Assembly: GCA_963170055.1 (NCBI GenBank)
Contig: CAUJGJ010000040.1
Coordinates: 543,401-607,400, forward strand
From: Halisarca cf. caerulea
Lineage: Eukaryota; Porifera; Demospongiae; Chondrillida; Halisarcidae
Direction: 5' to 3'
Length of the DNA stretch: 64,000 bases
The stretch's first letter is position 1. Each line of letters opens with the position of its first letter. Shown here piece after piece: positions 12,201-25,429 of this stretch. The position numbers were made by a program, and so were the translations under genes. The notes beneath the pieces were generated by a model. It was given only the letters and a program-made list of their open reading frames with translations. It was not told the DNA's origin and ran no database searches.

Positions 12201-15200
12201 CATTGAATGTACTGGGTACCGATGTCCCGAGGATCTATTTGTACGTGCATCACAGACGCCATCAACTCTACCTGTATCAGGGTCCTGGATGCAGACTTCT
12301 TTTATGCATGGTAACAGGCTTAAGGATCAATTGGAGCACAAGATTGTAGGCCACTTAGTTACCAGTATGCATCTGCCACTTCCCTCAGAGTGTACTGTCA
12401 TACGTGCTACAGCTGCTTGTGACACACTGAATGCAAATTCAACCAGCTTTTCCTGTGATAGTGATAGGCTGCCACCACTGCTGTTTTCTACATTGTTATC
12501 CAATGGTGTTTATGTGGGTTGGCAATGTATTACCCGGCTGGTTGCTCAGGGGTCAAAGAGGGATCCTGTTGAAAGCCAGAAAGAAATTACCAGTAATTTT
12601 CTTAGTGGCATAAATTATGTATGGACTCCTTTTTTGTCTAAGGTTCATAGTGATGTATCAAATGCACTAATTATAGACTGTACACGTGATCTTCCTCTTT
12701 ATTCTGGTAGTTGCCTTGCTATGGCTATTACCAATGGAACATGTGTAGCTATGGCGTATCAGGCAGCACAGGAAGGGGCAGAAGATTACACCACTGGGAG
12801 TGCTCAAGTTTTTGTTTCTATTTTTGAGTGTGAATCCACAGGAGGACTGCGTTGGAATCAGGAAGGATACTTCTGTTTGAATTCTAAGCAGACTCTTCTT
12901 TCATGCAATCCGAAAGTGCTAATGGAATGGATCCCTCTATACAATGGAACATTTATTCTTGCAACTTGTGTTGACAGCATGCTATATGTGCATGGGCCTG
13001 CTGTTTCATATCCAACTTTCTCTGAGCAGAAATCTGAGCAAAAATGGATAACATTTGCTCAGATACCATTGCGTATACCTTCTATACTAGACATTCCTTC
13101 CGTAATCTGTTCACCAGGATGTGGAGTGTTATTGTATTCGGTCCACAATGAAATACGTATAGTTAATCTTTTATCTGAGCCTGTTGACAAAGAGCACAAG
13201 AAGAGCCTTTTGCAGGTGATAAGGTCGTCATCTATGTCTTGCCCCCAATACCATCCATACTTCATAACTGAGCTGTTGAATGCAGGAAGGATTTCTACAG
13301 CGAAAGCAGTTTTACAACATTTATTAGTATCCCTCAAAAGTCATGACTTTGATGCCACTGAAAATCAAACAGAGGATATTGGAGACTATGGGTCCTCGGT
13401 CACTGGAGCTAGCCCTAGATCATGGATAGATTCTTTAAGCAGTAGCTCAACTTCTCAGTTTATTATACCACCACTTTCTCTGTCTGCCCTAGGTTTACTG
13501 AGTCATAATGACACCATTACTACTCAAGGGAATGCAAAGGAAGTGGAAGATCAAGATTTATTTGCAGAAATTGAAATGGGTGATTATGATATACAGCTGG
13601 ATCTATCCAATTCAAATGCTGATGACACCACAGCTCTGTCTATGGACTGGAGTATTGGGCATTCAGATCAGCTTCAGAAAATGCTTCAGTGTGTAAAGCT
13701 CCCTTTTCTGACTGTTTTTGAACAAGTTCAATTGATTTCCTTGTCACAAACTTTGGCTACAACTAAAATGACCATTACTAAGGGTAATGTTCAGTCTCTC
13801 TGTCCTAGCAGGATTGAAGATCCTTCCTTACAATTTAGGGAAGGAATGGATGAGTGTTCATTTCGCTATATTGTAGCCCTCACAAATTGTGCGTTTATTC
13901 ACAGTATTTTGTCTGACAACTCAATAGTCCCCACTGTTTCTTTGACGAGTCGGGATTTCATCTGGGCCTTCCACTCAGATGCAGAACAGGATCTAGTATC
14001 ATCTTTACCGTGTCTTCAAGGGAATAGGTTCACTTGGGAGTGTTTACGTGATACTGGGATTGGGTGGTGGCTACGTAATCATGAAACCCTCACTGCTGTA
14101 ATTGAGAAGTTAGCCAAGTCTCTGTTTTCAGTAAGACAAGAACCTCTTGATGTAGCTCTGTTCTATTTGGCTATGAAAAAGCGAACTTTAATGAAAACAT
14201 TATTCAAGTAAGTTTTTACTGTATATGTTTGTGTTTTTGTCATACTGTACATTATGTTTGGTATACAGTATGTGTGTCATTATTGTACCTCCACTTAACC
14301 TTTTTTATATAGAACTGTTAAAAATTCCAGAATGGAAGAGTTTTTCAGTCATGACTTTGCACAAGAGCGTTGGCACAAAGCTGCCCTTAAGAATGCATTC
14401 GCCCTCCTTACCAAGCAGCGTTTTCAAGAAGCAGCTGCTTTTTTTCTCCTTGGTGACAGTCTGCAAGATGCTGTTGAAGTCTGCCTTCATAAACTGAAGG
14501 ACATTCAGCTGGCTATTATTATAGCTAGGCTTTATGAGGGTAGGGAAGGAGGTCATGTCTACAATCGCATACTGTGTGAGGAAGTTTGTGCAGTTTCTTC
14601 ATCCACAAGGCAAATTTCTCAACCCTTAAATGATTGCTTCTTACGCAGTATGGCCTACTGGCTTTTGGGAGAATACTCTCATTCGCTGGAAACATTATTA
14701 AACTGTAGAAGTGATGCTGGGACCTTTGAATCTACTGATGTTAATCCTGGTGTTTTCCATATCTACTTTTATTTACGAAATCACCCAATTTTGCTAAAGA
14801 GGAAGTATGAACTGTCTAAGGGAGAGAAGTATCAATACTTGAGCAGTGTCGGTGATGATTGTCTCACTGCTTTAGAAAGATTGCTTGTTTTCAAAACAGC
14901 TACTTATTATATAAATAGAGGTTTGCCTTTGTTGGCATTGGATGTGTTGATCAAGATACCACCACAGGAGTATCCTGATGAGCAGCATGTGTATGGTTCA
15001 AGTCCTGTTTCGCAGGGGCATACAATGGATTTCAGTCAAGTCCCCAGCCAACTATCTAGGAATGGTGATGCAATTGCTTCTGGTTTGCTGTTTGTTGACC
15101 CTACGCTTGACAGTTACTTGGAGGAAAAGGAGATTATGGTGCAATCACAAGTGAATGAACTTGATTCACATACTTCAGTACATTTAGGTGCTGATGGGGC

Positions 15201-17476
15201 ATCTCAAATCAGTAATACAGAAGATGATGATTTTGACTGGAGTAAACCTGTGCTGCTTCAAGCTGATCATATGGATAGCGTATCAGGTATGTTAGTGTTT
15301 GATGTGTTCATACACATACCTTATACTAGAGTGTCTTATGACCAGTTGATCTGTTCACTAGACACTCTTACTGTAGTTCCTATAAAAAATTGCTGATTTA
15401 TGTGAATACTGTATGTATGTGCAGTGTACTATACAGTAAATGTACAGTACATGTGTTTACAGCTGTTTCTCTGTTTTTCTATTTGTGTTCAGATAGCTTG
15501 GAATTATCTCTGGGATTGAAAAGAGCTTCCTTAAGTAACTCAAGTAGCGCTTATTCGTGCTTGGCAGGTGACATAGCAACAGCTATTAAAAGTACTACTA
15601 ATCTGTCATATGGGATTCATGCGTTGGCCAAGCAGGCTAGATGTAAGCTAGCTCTAATCTTACTTTGCTCAGAATTGAATGCATTAAGGGCTTTTGATGA
15701 TGCATTCACAGTCAAAAAGTCATTAAATTCTTGTATCAGCAATGAGTTGGTAAAGCTATGTGCTTTTTGTTCAGGGGGTGATAGTGAAGATAATTGTATT
15801 GTGGATCCAGAACATGTTTTTGATTCATTAATTCGTTACTGTACCTTGCACTCTGTTGACACACCTAATTTGCTTTATGTGTGCACTGAACTAATGGTGA
15901 AATTGCGGCCTACCTTGAGTCCTAGCAGTGATACTGAGAATGAGCTTTCATCACCTATTAAAAGCAGAGGTGTCTACAGGGAGTGTATTTGTCAACCTTC
16001 ACAAATACCACTGCTGTCTGCAACACTTATTCCTCTGACACATCCCTACAGCTTGGCCAAACAGCTCAAAATGCTTTCTTGCCATTTGGTACACACTTTG
16101 TCGTTGGTACCTAACCCTCCTACTGAGAGTTTCATTTGCTGTGCTTCTGAGAAACTTCAACAGCTATCTCAGTGTTTGCATGATACTGCAATATTGATGT
16201 CTAACATCTTATTCTGCAACCTTACAAGCTCTGAAGACTCCCCCCTGCAGGATATTGAATCAAGTACACAAAGTTCTACATCAGTGGGCTTAGAAGTCCC
16301 CGTAGACTCACCTCCTACATCTGGCAAGAGAAGTAAGAAGAAGGTTTCTTTTAATTTTGGCTCTGGACCAGGTTCTGCAAGTTTGAAGCCTAATTCATAT
16401 CCATCTAAATGGCCTGGACTTCTCAATTGGCCAAACTTATTGCCTTCAGTAGATGGAAAAGACCCTCAAGGTTTATGTCTGCTTTTAGTTGAATGCATTG
16501 TTCCCACATACCTTGCCCTGTTGGCACACTCTTGGCTGAATCATAGTGCAAGTATAACATTACGATTGTTGAAGAATCCCTTGTCTTTGCAGCTGTGGTG
16601 TGATGTTTGTGGAGGTGGATATGAAAGCACGAGTTCTTCACGTAGCCATACTGCAAAGAAATCAAGTAAATTTATGGGAAAATTCCCTGGCAGTAAGAAA
16701 AGCAAGCAGCTCAAATCTGATGGTCCAGAAATTGCTGTTGATAGGTGTTCTAGTGGATTCTTTGTCCCTCCGAAGGCAGCACTGTTCAAGTACCTTCTAC
16801 TTGATGTATGTATAATGTTATACCTATACATGTACGTACATGTGCATTGTACTGTACATACAGTGTGTGTAAATAGATATTTACATATGTTGTATATAGA
16901 GAGTACCAGTATACTGACATGGATATGCATCCTGTGTGTGCTGCTGGAGGATACACTGAATATATTATGCATTGCTACCATGTTCCTTGGTTGGTCATGC
17001 ATAATATTTCACTTGTTGAGATTGTGCTGGCTGCATGAACATGTGCTAGTTGCATCTTTCTTTTACACTGCACTTGATAAAACTTAACCGAGGGCACAGC
17101 CGAAGGTTAATGTACTATTTAAACTAAGGGTGAAGGCGGCCTTCAGCTGCCTTAACCCCTATTTTGGATGGCAGTTGCAAACCTTATATCAAGCGAAGAA
17201 GTTGTATTATGTGAATTTGTTGACTTGAGTGCAATTTCTATATCAAGAGTAAGCTAGTGCTACTGTTGTATTGCTGTTGTTGAATTTAATTAAATTATTG
17301 TATAGGTCAATATTTGGTCTTTGACTGCCTTTTCACCTAGTTTGTCATGCGGGTACAACTCTTACATCAAGTTGTTACATGGAGTGTGGTTCCTGTATCC
17401 ATATTTACTTCAAAGCTGCTTTATCACATGTACACACATGCACATGCGAACACATACACACACACACACACGCACG

Positions 17477-17519
<43 letters not shown>

Positions 17520-19052
17520 TCAGTGAGTAAAGCTTTGCCATGCAGTGAAATATATACGTTTATATAGTTATGTGTATACATACTGTACTGATTGAAGATA
17601 CGTAACCAGCAACTCGCGTGTGACACGCAGATGGTTCACGTGTACTCATGCGAGTAAAAAAATACGTGCAAGTTAACACCCTTAAAAATGCCTCGAAAGG
17701 CAAACGAACTAGTGGAGAAGTGGCTGAAATATAAAGATACCGACAAAACAAAACAAATTAACGTAAAACAAGACATCGGGTTAGGCGGGGAGATTGCAGG
17801 TAGTCATGAAGCGCAACACTATCGCGGTACCGTGCTATACATTGAACTCCGAATCAACTTTAGAACGCGCGACCTAACAGCCATGCGTAAGCAGCAGACC
17901 CAAGCTGGGGAGGCCAAAAAGAGAAAACTGCACCGGTACGCTACAATCGACTGGGGCTACGGACATTCCATAGACAGTACGTCATGATAACACAACAAAG
18001 ATGGGGATATGTAGCGACAGCAACTAAGGAGGGACTATAGGCATTCACGATATATGCACATTCTTACCCGCAAGATTACAAGATAGCATCGAAGTGGCCA
18101 ATTTCCAAAAATGAACCAGTACTTTGACAAGCAGCTAGGAAAGGGCGAACTATCTTCGATTGAATTGGGAGGGGCATAGGGATAATTGCCACGAATTGAT
18201 CCCAAGGTGGTACCATGACTTCGTTCTTACAATCAACTGTCAATTCGCTCTCCAGAATAACAGTTAATGTACTACAATTATATGTTGAAAATACCAGCTT
18301 ATTACCACGTTGCCATTTTTACTCGCACGAGTAACAATTCTACTCGCACGAGTAGTATTTTACGCTCGTGTCACACAAGTGTAGCATGGCTACCTATCTT
18401 TAATCAATTCTGTAAACATACAGTATCTATGCATAGATAGTACACACTTACACACATACGGTACAGGTCAAAAGAAACTACTGCTTACGCGAGAGAACAG
18501 GTGCGCGATCATTCGGATTTCATGCGCGATTATCATGCGCGACAACCCGCGCGATCAATTGAACGAATTACACGCGCAATCAGTCGAACGAATTACATGC
18601 GCGACGACCCGCGCGATCTCGTATTCCTCGCTAAACCCCTCGTACGTTCGTACGTAAAAGGCGGATTTCAAACCCAGTACGTTTAAAGTATTGTAAAACA
18701 ATTCGGCCAGAACGAATTCAGCGGTATCTTCCTTCAGCATTGTTCTATAGTTGAAGAAGTACTTTGAAGAACTTTTTATTCCACTTTTTTGTTGTAATAA
18801 TTCTTTCGTGAGATTGATTGCGACAGTGATCATGTGTGTGTGATAACTCGCGATTCTCGCGTGATCGTACGCATAATACGTACGTACTTAGCATGGTGAT
18901 GTTACGTATATTCTTTCGCGAGATTGATAGTGACGGTGCATGATGTCTTTCGTGATAACTCGCAATTCTCGCATGATTGTGGCTGTTCTTGCGTGATAAT
19001 CACGCGCAAATATGCATGATTGCGGTAGTTTTTTTTGTCCTGTACCGTACAT

Positions 19053-19096
<44 letters not shown>

Positions 19097-22000
19097 ACCC
19101 TACATAAATTTCAAACTGTTGCTGTTAAACTTAAATGGTTTCAAAATGGCCGACTCTACTTGTCGGTGGCCATCTCCACTCTTGTTGTCAGGATAAAATC
19201 TTCCACTATATAGCTACCAACACTCACCGACTATAGTGTTGAAAAAGTTGGGTAGTGTTAAAATGGTTAATTTCTTTTCCTAGGTGGAGATGTGTGACAA
19301 AAGATCAACATCCAAAATCCAAATTTCATGCAGTCTGTGGTTGTCCATAAAAACAAAAATGGCATCTTGTATCCAAGTACTAATTTCGTGTAATACAGAC
19401 CCGCTTCTTGCCTCCATTTTATGGTGATATCTTATCAACAGCAAGAAGTGGGTCTGTGTTACACGAGACTAGCCAAATACAGGTAAATTTCAAAAAATTT
19501 TCATTTCGCAAGCAAATGGAAAGCGATCCCTTCAAAGTCACCCCCGGAATAATACCAGGAAAGTGGGAGAACGTCCGCTACAAGTTTCTCGCACCAGTCG
19601 TTAGATTAGTGTGAACAAAAAATCAGCCTACCTCCATTATGATATACGTATTTCATACAGTACAGTGCATAAAAAAATTGATGATATTATCGCTTTTCCC
19701 TTTGCTTTTAGCGTTTATCCTTTAGCGTTTTTTCAGTAGAAGTTTGACGGTTACCAGTTTCACATAATTACGTTTGACGGTATCCGGTTTAAGTGTCAGC
19801 AGTTTTCGGTTGAAAGTTTCGTTTAGGGGCAAAGTTTTGCAGAGATTTCTCGGTTATTACTTCGGTATTTCGCAATGGACAAAAGAATTATCATCAGATA
19901 CAAAGGCAATAACTCCTCACGATATGATGGAAAACTATTCTACGAACTGTCTTCGAGAGTTCGATGGATCAACGGCTCAGAAGATCACAACTTTTGCATA
20001 GTCTCGCGTGGCCAGACCACAATATTGCCTCCTTTATTCGGGGACTACGTCACCGGTCCATATGTGCGTAGTCCCCAAATAAAGGAGGCGATATTGCAGT
20101 CTGGCCACGCGAGACTAACTTTTGCATAGGTGAGGCGGTGACCATGAAGACCAAATCGCGTGTCTTGAAGGCAAGAGTTATTGATTGTGATCCGTCAGAG
20201 CCTCCAAAGAAGCGAAAGAATTCTGGGCAAACCGCAGAAAGTTTTGAGATCCCGAATCAAGTTACCTCTACTCCTCTACCTCATTTCGTAGTTGCTTCAT
20301 TTTCTCCCTCACAAGATGAACCCAGCAGCAATCTCTCTGTGGATAATCACAAAACAGAAGGAAACAAGTCGTCAGAAAACAGCCTAAAGGACTCAGCCTC
20401 TATTGTGTTGGAAACTGCACAGTAGCCAGAAACAAATTTGGTAGCTGTAGTAAGTCTTCCAGTAAATGCTGAAACCAACCCCCAGGCCCCTAGTCCTGTG
20501 AATGCTGAAACCAACCCCCCTAGTCCTGTGAATGCTGAAACCAACCCCCCTCCACAGAATGCAGAGGGCAGAGCCCCTCCATTGAATGTAGCAGCAGATC
20601 CTCCAGTCAATGCTGAAGCCAGTCACCCAGTAAATACAAGTTATTCTGCCTTTTCCAATGAATTTTTCATTTCTAAATGACATTGACTATATAAGTATGA
20701 CAACAGACAGCTACCAGCGACAGCCTATCCCCTCCAATCAGGAAATTTTACATAAGCTGGAGAAAATGGACGCCTCCATGTATGCTTTCAAGGAGGAAAT
20801 GTTCAGTATGCTGAAAGCAATTGACACCAGGTTGTCTCTATTTACATCTCACCCTCGTCCTATGCCAGTTCACGAACAAAGGCCACTAGCACCTGTCAAC
20901 CATGGTGCTATTGCAACAACAGCTGCTGCAAACATTGTTGAAGCTAGTTTGAATTCATCAGTTCAGAACAATAATGAGAACGATCATGGCAATTCTATTC
21001 AATATGTTTTAGCCAATCCGAAGATCACTGGCCCTGTCCACCTTGGAATGGAGCTGGCTAAAGTAATGTACACTGAACAGGAGATGGCCAGAAGCACAGT
21101 AACAGGCCGAAAGATAAATGGAGTGGGCAGACCACAGCTAAACGCGGCAAATCTCTCCAGCATTGATAGTTTAGTTCGCCAATAGCTATGTGTAAACATG
21201 ACAGGGGTGGAATTTGCTTGCATCAAAAGCAGCATTCAAGAAGCCATTGTAAGTAGATCCAAGTACTTACACATGAAATTTCACAGTACTTATCAATAGA
21301 CAAAGTTTCACCCTAAGTTACATTGTTTTTTTTTTGATTCTTATTGTTTATTATGTACATATGTTTATTTCGTGTATATATTAACATGACATTCATAATA
21401 TTAAGTAATATTATACTGTAATTGAATAATATACTGTATTGGTGATGAAACGAAGACATACTGGCAAAGTAGGAAAATTTAATAAACATATTAAATGTAT
21501 GCAATTATTTGTCATTGTTTCAGGTTATAATAAAGTGTATGACTAAGTTAGTATCCGGTAGATTCACCATCCACTTCAAGTACTCGAGGTATAACCTTTC
21601 TGAGATGTGAGATATATCTCCTGCACTTCTCTGGAGTAAGAGATTTCCAAAACTTTTGTATTCCAGCTATGAGATCATCCTTATTCTGTGGCTTTGCTGT
21701 GGTTCTCAAGAAATTCTTCAACTCATGCCACAGATCAGGTTGAGATCGGGGCTTTCAGGTGGCGTAGAAAAAACTGATACCATTCTGTTCAAAAATCTCT
21801 TAGTTGAACCTGACGTGTGACATGGAGCATTGTCTTGCTGAAGCTGTCCATTTGGCATATGTACTTCTCAATAAAGGGTCCTTATGATGTCTTGATATAC
21901 TTGCCTATCTACAGAGCCAGTGATTAAACAAATGCTTGTTGCTCCTTTCTTTGAAATTCTGGCCCACACCATTATTTTGTAAGGGTTCTTGGGTTTTGGC

Positions 22001-25000
22001 TTGGGCTTTGGGGCTTCTCCTGCCTTCGATAACAAAATGCTCTGTGGTTCTCTAGCTGGATCATGGATTCATCGGTCCAAACTACTGAGTCGAAACTGTT
22101 CTGTGCATTCTCTAAAGCCCACTTAACCCTCTTTTCTTTATTTTTCACTCTGATTATCTGGCAGTAGCGTCTGCCATGAAACGTCCACCCCAAGTGCTGT
22201 CTAGCGCAGATAGTGGTCGTCTTTGATACGCTAAATCCCTTATCCTCCAGCAGCTTTCGTAGTTGTGTTGCTGTCGTTTCATTGTTTGCCTTCATCTGCT
22301 CCTCGATTATTGTCATTGCTTCCGCAGTAAGCTTGAAATGTCGTCCTGATCCTTCCAGCCTCTTGAGTGTCCCGTGTGCCTTGTACTTGCGGACTACGTT
22401 CCAAATAGTCCGCTTGGAAATGTCTAATCCTTCCAGCCGCAGGATATGTGAGAGCTGTCCAAAAGAGACCTTGCACTGATAGTAAAGTTGAATTATGTGT
22501 TGCTTCCCGAAATAGCTGATTCTCATTCTTCACACGTATCGCTGATAGAATAATACTTGAATACTAAAGGTTGTGCAAGTATTAGCATAAGTGGCTAGAG
22601 TTTAACGTTATCAGTTATCAGTAAAGCGCTATCGGTTTGCACTTGACGTATAAACAGTCAGCAGTAAAGAGTACGCGAATAAACGCTGGGATAAATGACA
22701 ATAGCAGTTTACAGTTTTCGGTTGTTGTCTGTTTTTTATGCACTGTACTGTACATGATAATATATATCTACGCTGCTAAAGCTTTTTATGCTTAATGTGA
22801 GAAAATAACAATGATGCACTAATCTTTTGTGATTTGAATATGCATCTAAGTATTTAATAATATGTGCCCACATTTTAATACATTACAGAACATTGGAAAT
22901 GATGATCCAGATTTGGCATGCAAGGATGGAGATGGAGCAGTGGATCAAACACTTGACTTTGCATGGCTTCTGATGAATCTTGGAGCAGTTCGACATGTCC
23001 AGAGCACAGTTCATACTTTCATTGCACTCACTGGCATAGATGTTATGGGTGAGTCATCAATGCCACTATATACCATTGTCTTGTTTTTTTTCCTGTCTGC
23101 AATTGTTTCCCTCAAACGTGAGTGCTAAATCGTGAGTCTACCTGCTCAATTATCTAATCAAGTGTTGGCTAAGGGATATTCATCATCTTATAGTCAATAA
23201 ATGGGTATTAATCAATGGTTCACACTGTCCTAGTCTGTATATTTCAGTGTTCACTGTTGATTTTTTGTGTATAGTATAGTACATAATACATATTGTTGTA
23301 TGATGGGCGGTAACGTCAAAGCAAAAAGTGTGCGCATGTATCGCATGTAGCACACTTTTGGTGACATCAAATGACTAAAGTTGATATTTGAATAGACGCT
23401 GACCAAGCACTGCCATCACTGAACTCACATGGGGTTTATTTCAGAACAGAAGTTGATTTTGGCTTACAATTCTGTCTTTTCACTTCTAAATTTGTGAAAT
23501 GTGTACAACAAGTCGGTTTTAACACATCAAAGTGTGCTGTATGCGTTTTCACAACACTGAATCCCGGGGGCAGGTGCTGTGAAAACACGTACAGCACACT
23601 TTGATGTGTTATGACTATTACTTGTGGATATGTACCTCTGGAAGGATATTTTGCACCAGTTCCAAACTTAGCTGCTTTTCAATAATATTATATTGTAAGT
23701 TGTGTCTATCATTTTTATGTTAGAATTGTCATCGCAATCAGCATCTCTGAACAAATGCTGTAAGGTACTAGAACTTTGGCAGGATGGATTTGTTGCAGCC
23801 TTGGAAAGGTGCAAAGAACACAATCCATTTTTAGGAAAAGACAATGTGAACTCCAGCAAAGGACCGTCACTTCTGAAGCACAAGTCTTTACTTGATCCTA
23901 AAAATTCGCCTTTTAAGTAGGTACACACAATAAGTCCACAGGTACATAGTACATGCTTAAATGCTATTGTATTTCACATGTATTTGTGTTTCTTTGCACC
24001 CATCCACACTGCATATTTCTCAATAATCCATTAGCTTATATGTACATAATTCACATAAATTGTCTATCTCTGTTTCAGCACTGATGAGTTGCAATTTCCC
24101 AATTCTCAAAATCTGTGGGATTTTCTCCTACATGATGAAATCATTCGGGAAGGAACATTTATAAAATATATATTTAGAGGAAAGGTTGGCACCGTGAATG
24201 TGTGTAGCATGTTGAATATATACACAAACTTTAATATAATTGTTGTTTACATCTTACAGGAAGTTTCTGATCATGATTATCTCATTGGTGGGCCTCCTCA
24301 GCATGTTGATTGTTTGTTGTATAAATCCAAAGAAAGTGAAAGTGGTATCAGTTCCATGTGTGTTAGTGAGGTAAGCTTGTGTTTTGTACATGTGTGTGTG
24401 TGTGTGTACATGCATGTGTACATATGTGTGTGTGTGTGTGCACTTCTATATATCTACAGTATGTATACTGTATACTGTACATGTCTATCTGTTGATCATA
24501 TGTATTTTCTCAATTCTAATACATTATTATGCTGCATGTATATTTTAGTGATGTGCAAATGTGCACTATTTGCATTTGTGCATTCTGAAAACTCCAGGCC
24601 TTGCTAATTTTTTTGGTTTTACTAATTTACTGTACGTGTGTTGACATATTGACTATTTTTTTATTGGACAAAACTTTGTGTAATAACAGCAAGTTTTCCC
24701 TTTTTATGTACAGTTTTTGCTCAGCTACTCAATATTCGTGTTGCCTCTAGTCTTTATCATGTGTTTCATATTACAGAGTAGTACAGTAGTACTCCATAAT
24801 ATGAAACACATAATTACCATATAGCCGGAAACTTTCGTGGGAGAAAACTGTCACGAATCGTCTAAAAAGACAAATTTTGCGAATAAAACTTTCAAAATTG
24901 AAGTGAGCTGCCTTTCCAGTTCAAAAGACTGCAGTTCCCTATTCGACGCTGTTTTGCAATGACTGTTGGTAAGCACAAGGGCAAACACTGCAAGAAGTAT

Positions 25001-25308
25001 TCCATACATATGCTTTTGCTATAGCATGCTGTATGTTGCACAATCAAAGAGTGGATCATGTAACTCGATGAGTAGTGATGCATGCACCAGGCAGAATTAC
25101 TAGGTGTGCACACAGTGCACAACATCGCGATCAAGCCTATAGATAATATGCACACACGCACTCACACACACGACATATACACACATACACACACACACAC
25201 ACACACACGCACACACACACACACACACACATACCTGGGTTTTATTTAGTGAGGGAGTGGGGGGGGGGGGGGAGTTTCCACCCCAAAATATTCATCCTAA
25301 ATAGAACC

Positions 25309-25350
<42 letters not shown>

Positions 25351-25353
25351 GCA

Positions 25354-25429
<76 letters not shown>

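Larger units (their letters stand above)
19658..22750. mobile_element. Two-gene Tc1/mariner element with BEN-like gene (element 1)
   Basis: Termini are inverted repeats: left CAGTACAGTGCATAAAAAAA, right (reverse complement) CAGTACAGTGCATAAAAAAC, each flanked by TA. The 3093 bp unit carries two convergent genes: a + strand gene (19875-21299) ending in a BEN-like domain and a minus-strand Tc1-type transposase (22526-21530). Both are damaged. Element 2 (28994-34054) has the same layout. The ends also resemble those of the 571 bp MITE at 37843, the fragment ending at 49605 and the fragment starting at 54160. Confidence 0.88.
16806..22888 (+). other. DMXL: DMXL intron 4 (6.1 kb), with three DNA transposons
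   Basis: Bounded by GTATGTAT and CATTACAG. It holds a CA-rich repeat (17095-17520), two MITEs (17583-18412 and 18459-19047), a small hairpin repeat (19385-19467) and a complete two-gene Tc1/mariner element (19658-22750). Confidence 0.85.

Noticed and set aside
10594..14211. Methionine at 10594 as the start of the DMXL protein
   Set aside because: It lies inside a conserved WD blade that begins in exon 1; the in-frame splice acceptor at 10571 explains the upstream residues.
15390..17087. Reading exon 4 as a separate gene with its own start and end
   Set aside because: The first 34 codons and the part after 16805 are intron sequence; acceptor, donor and phase fit the DMXL gene.
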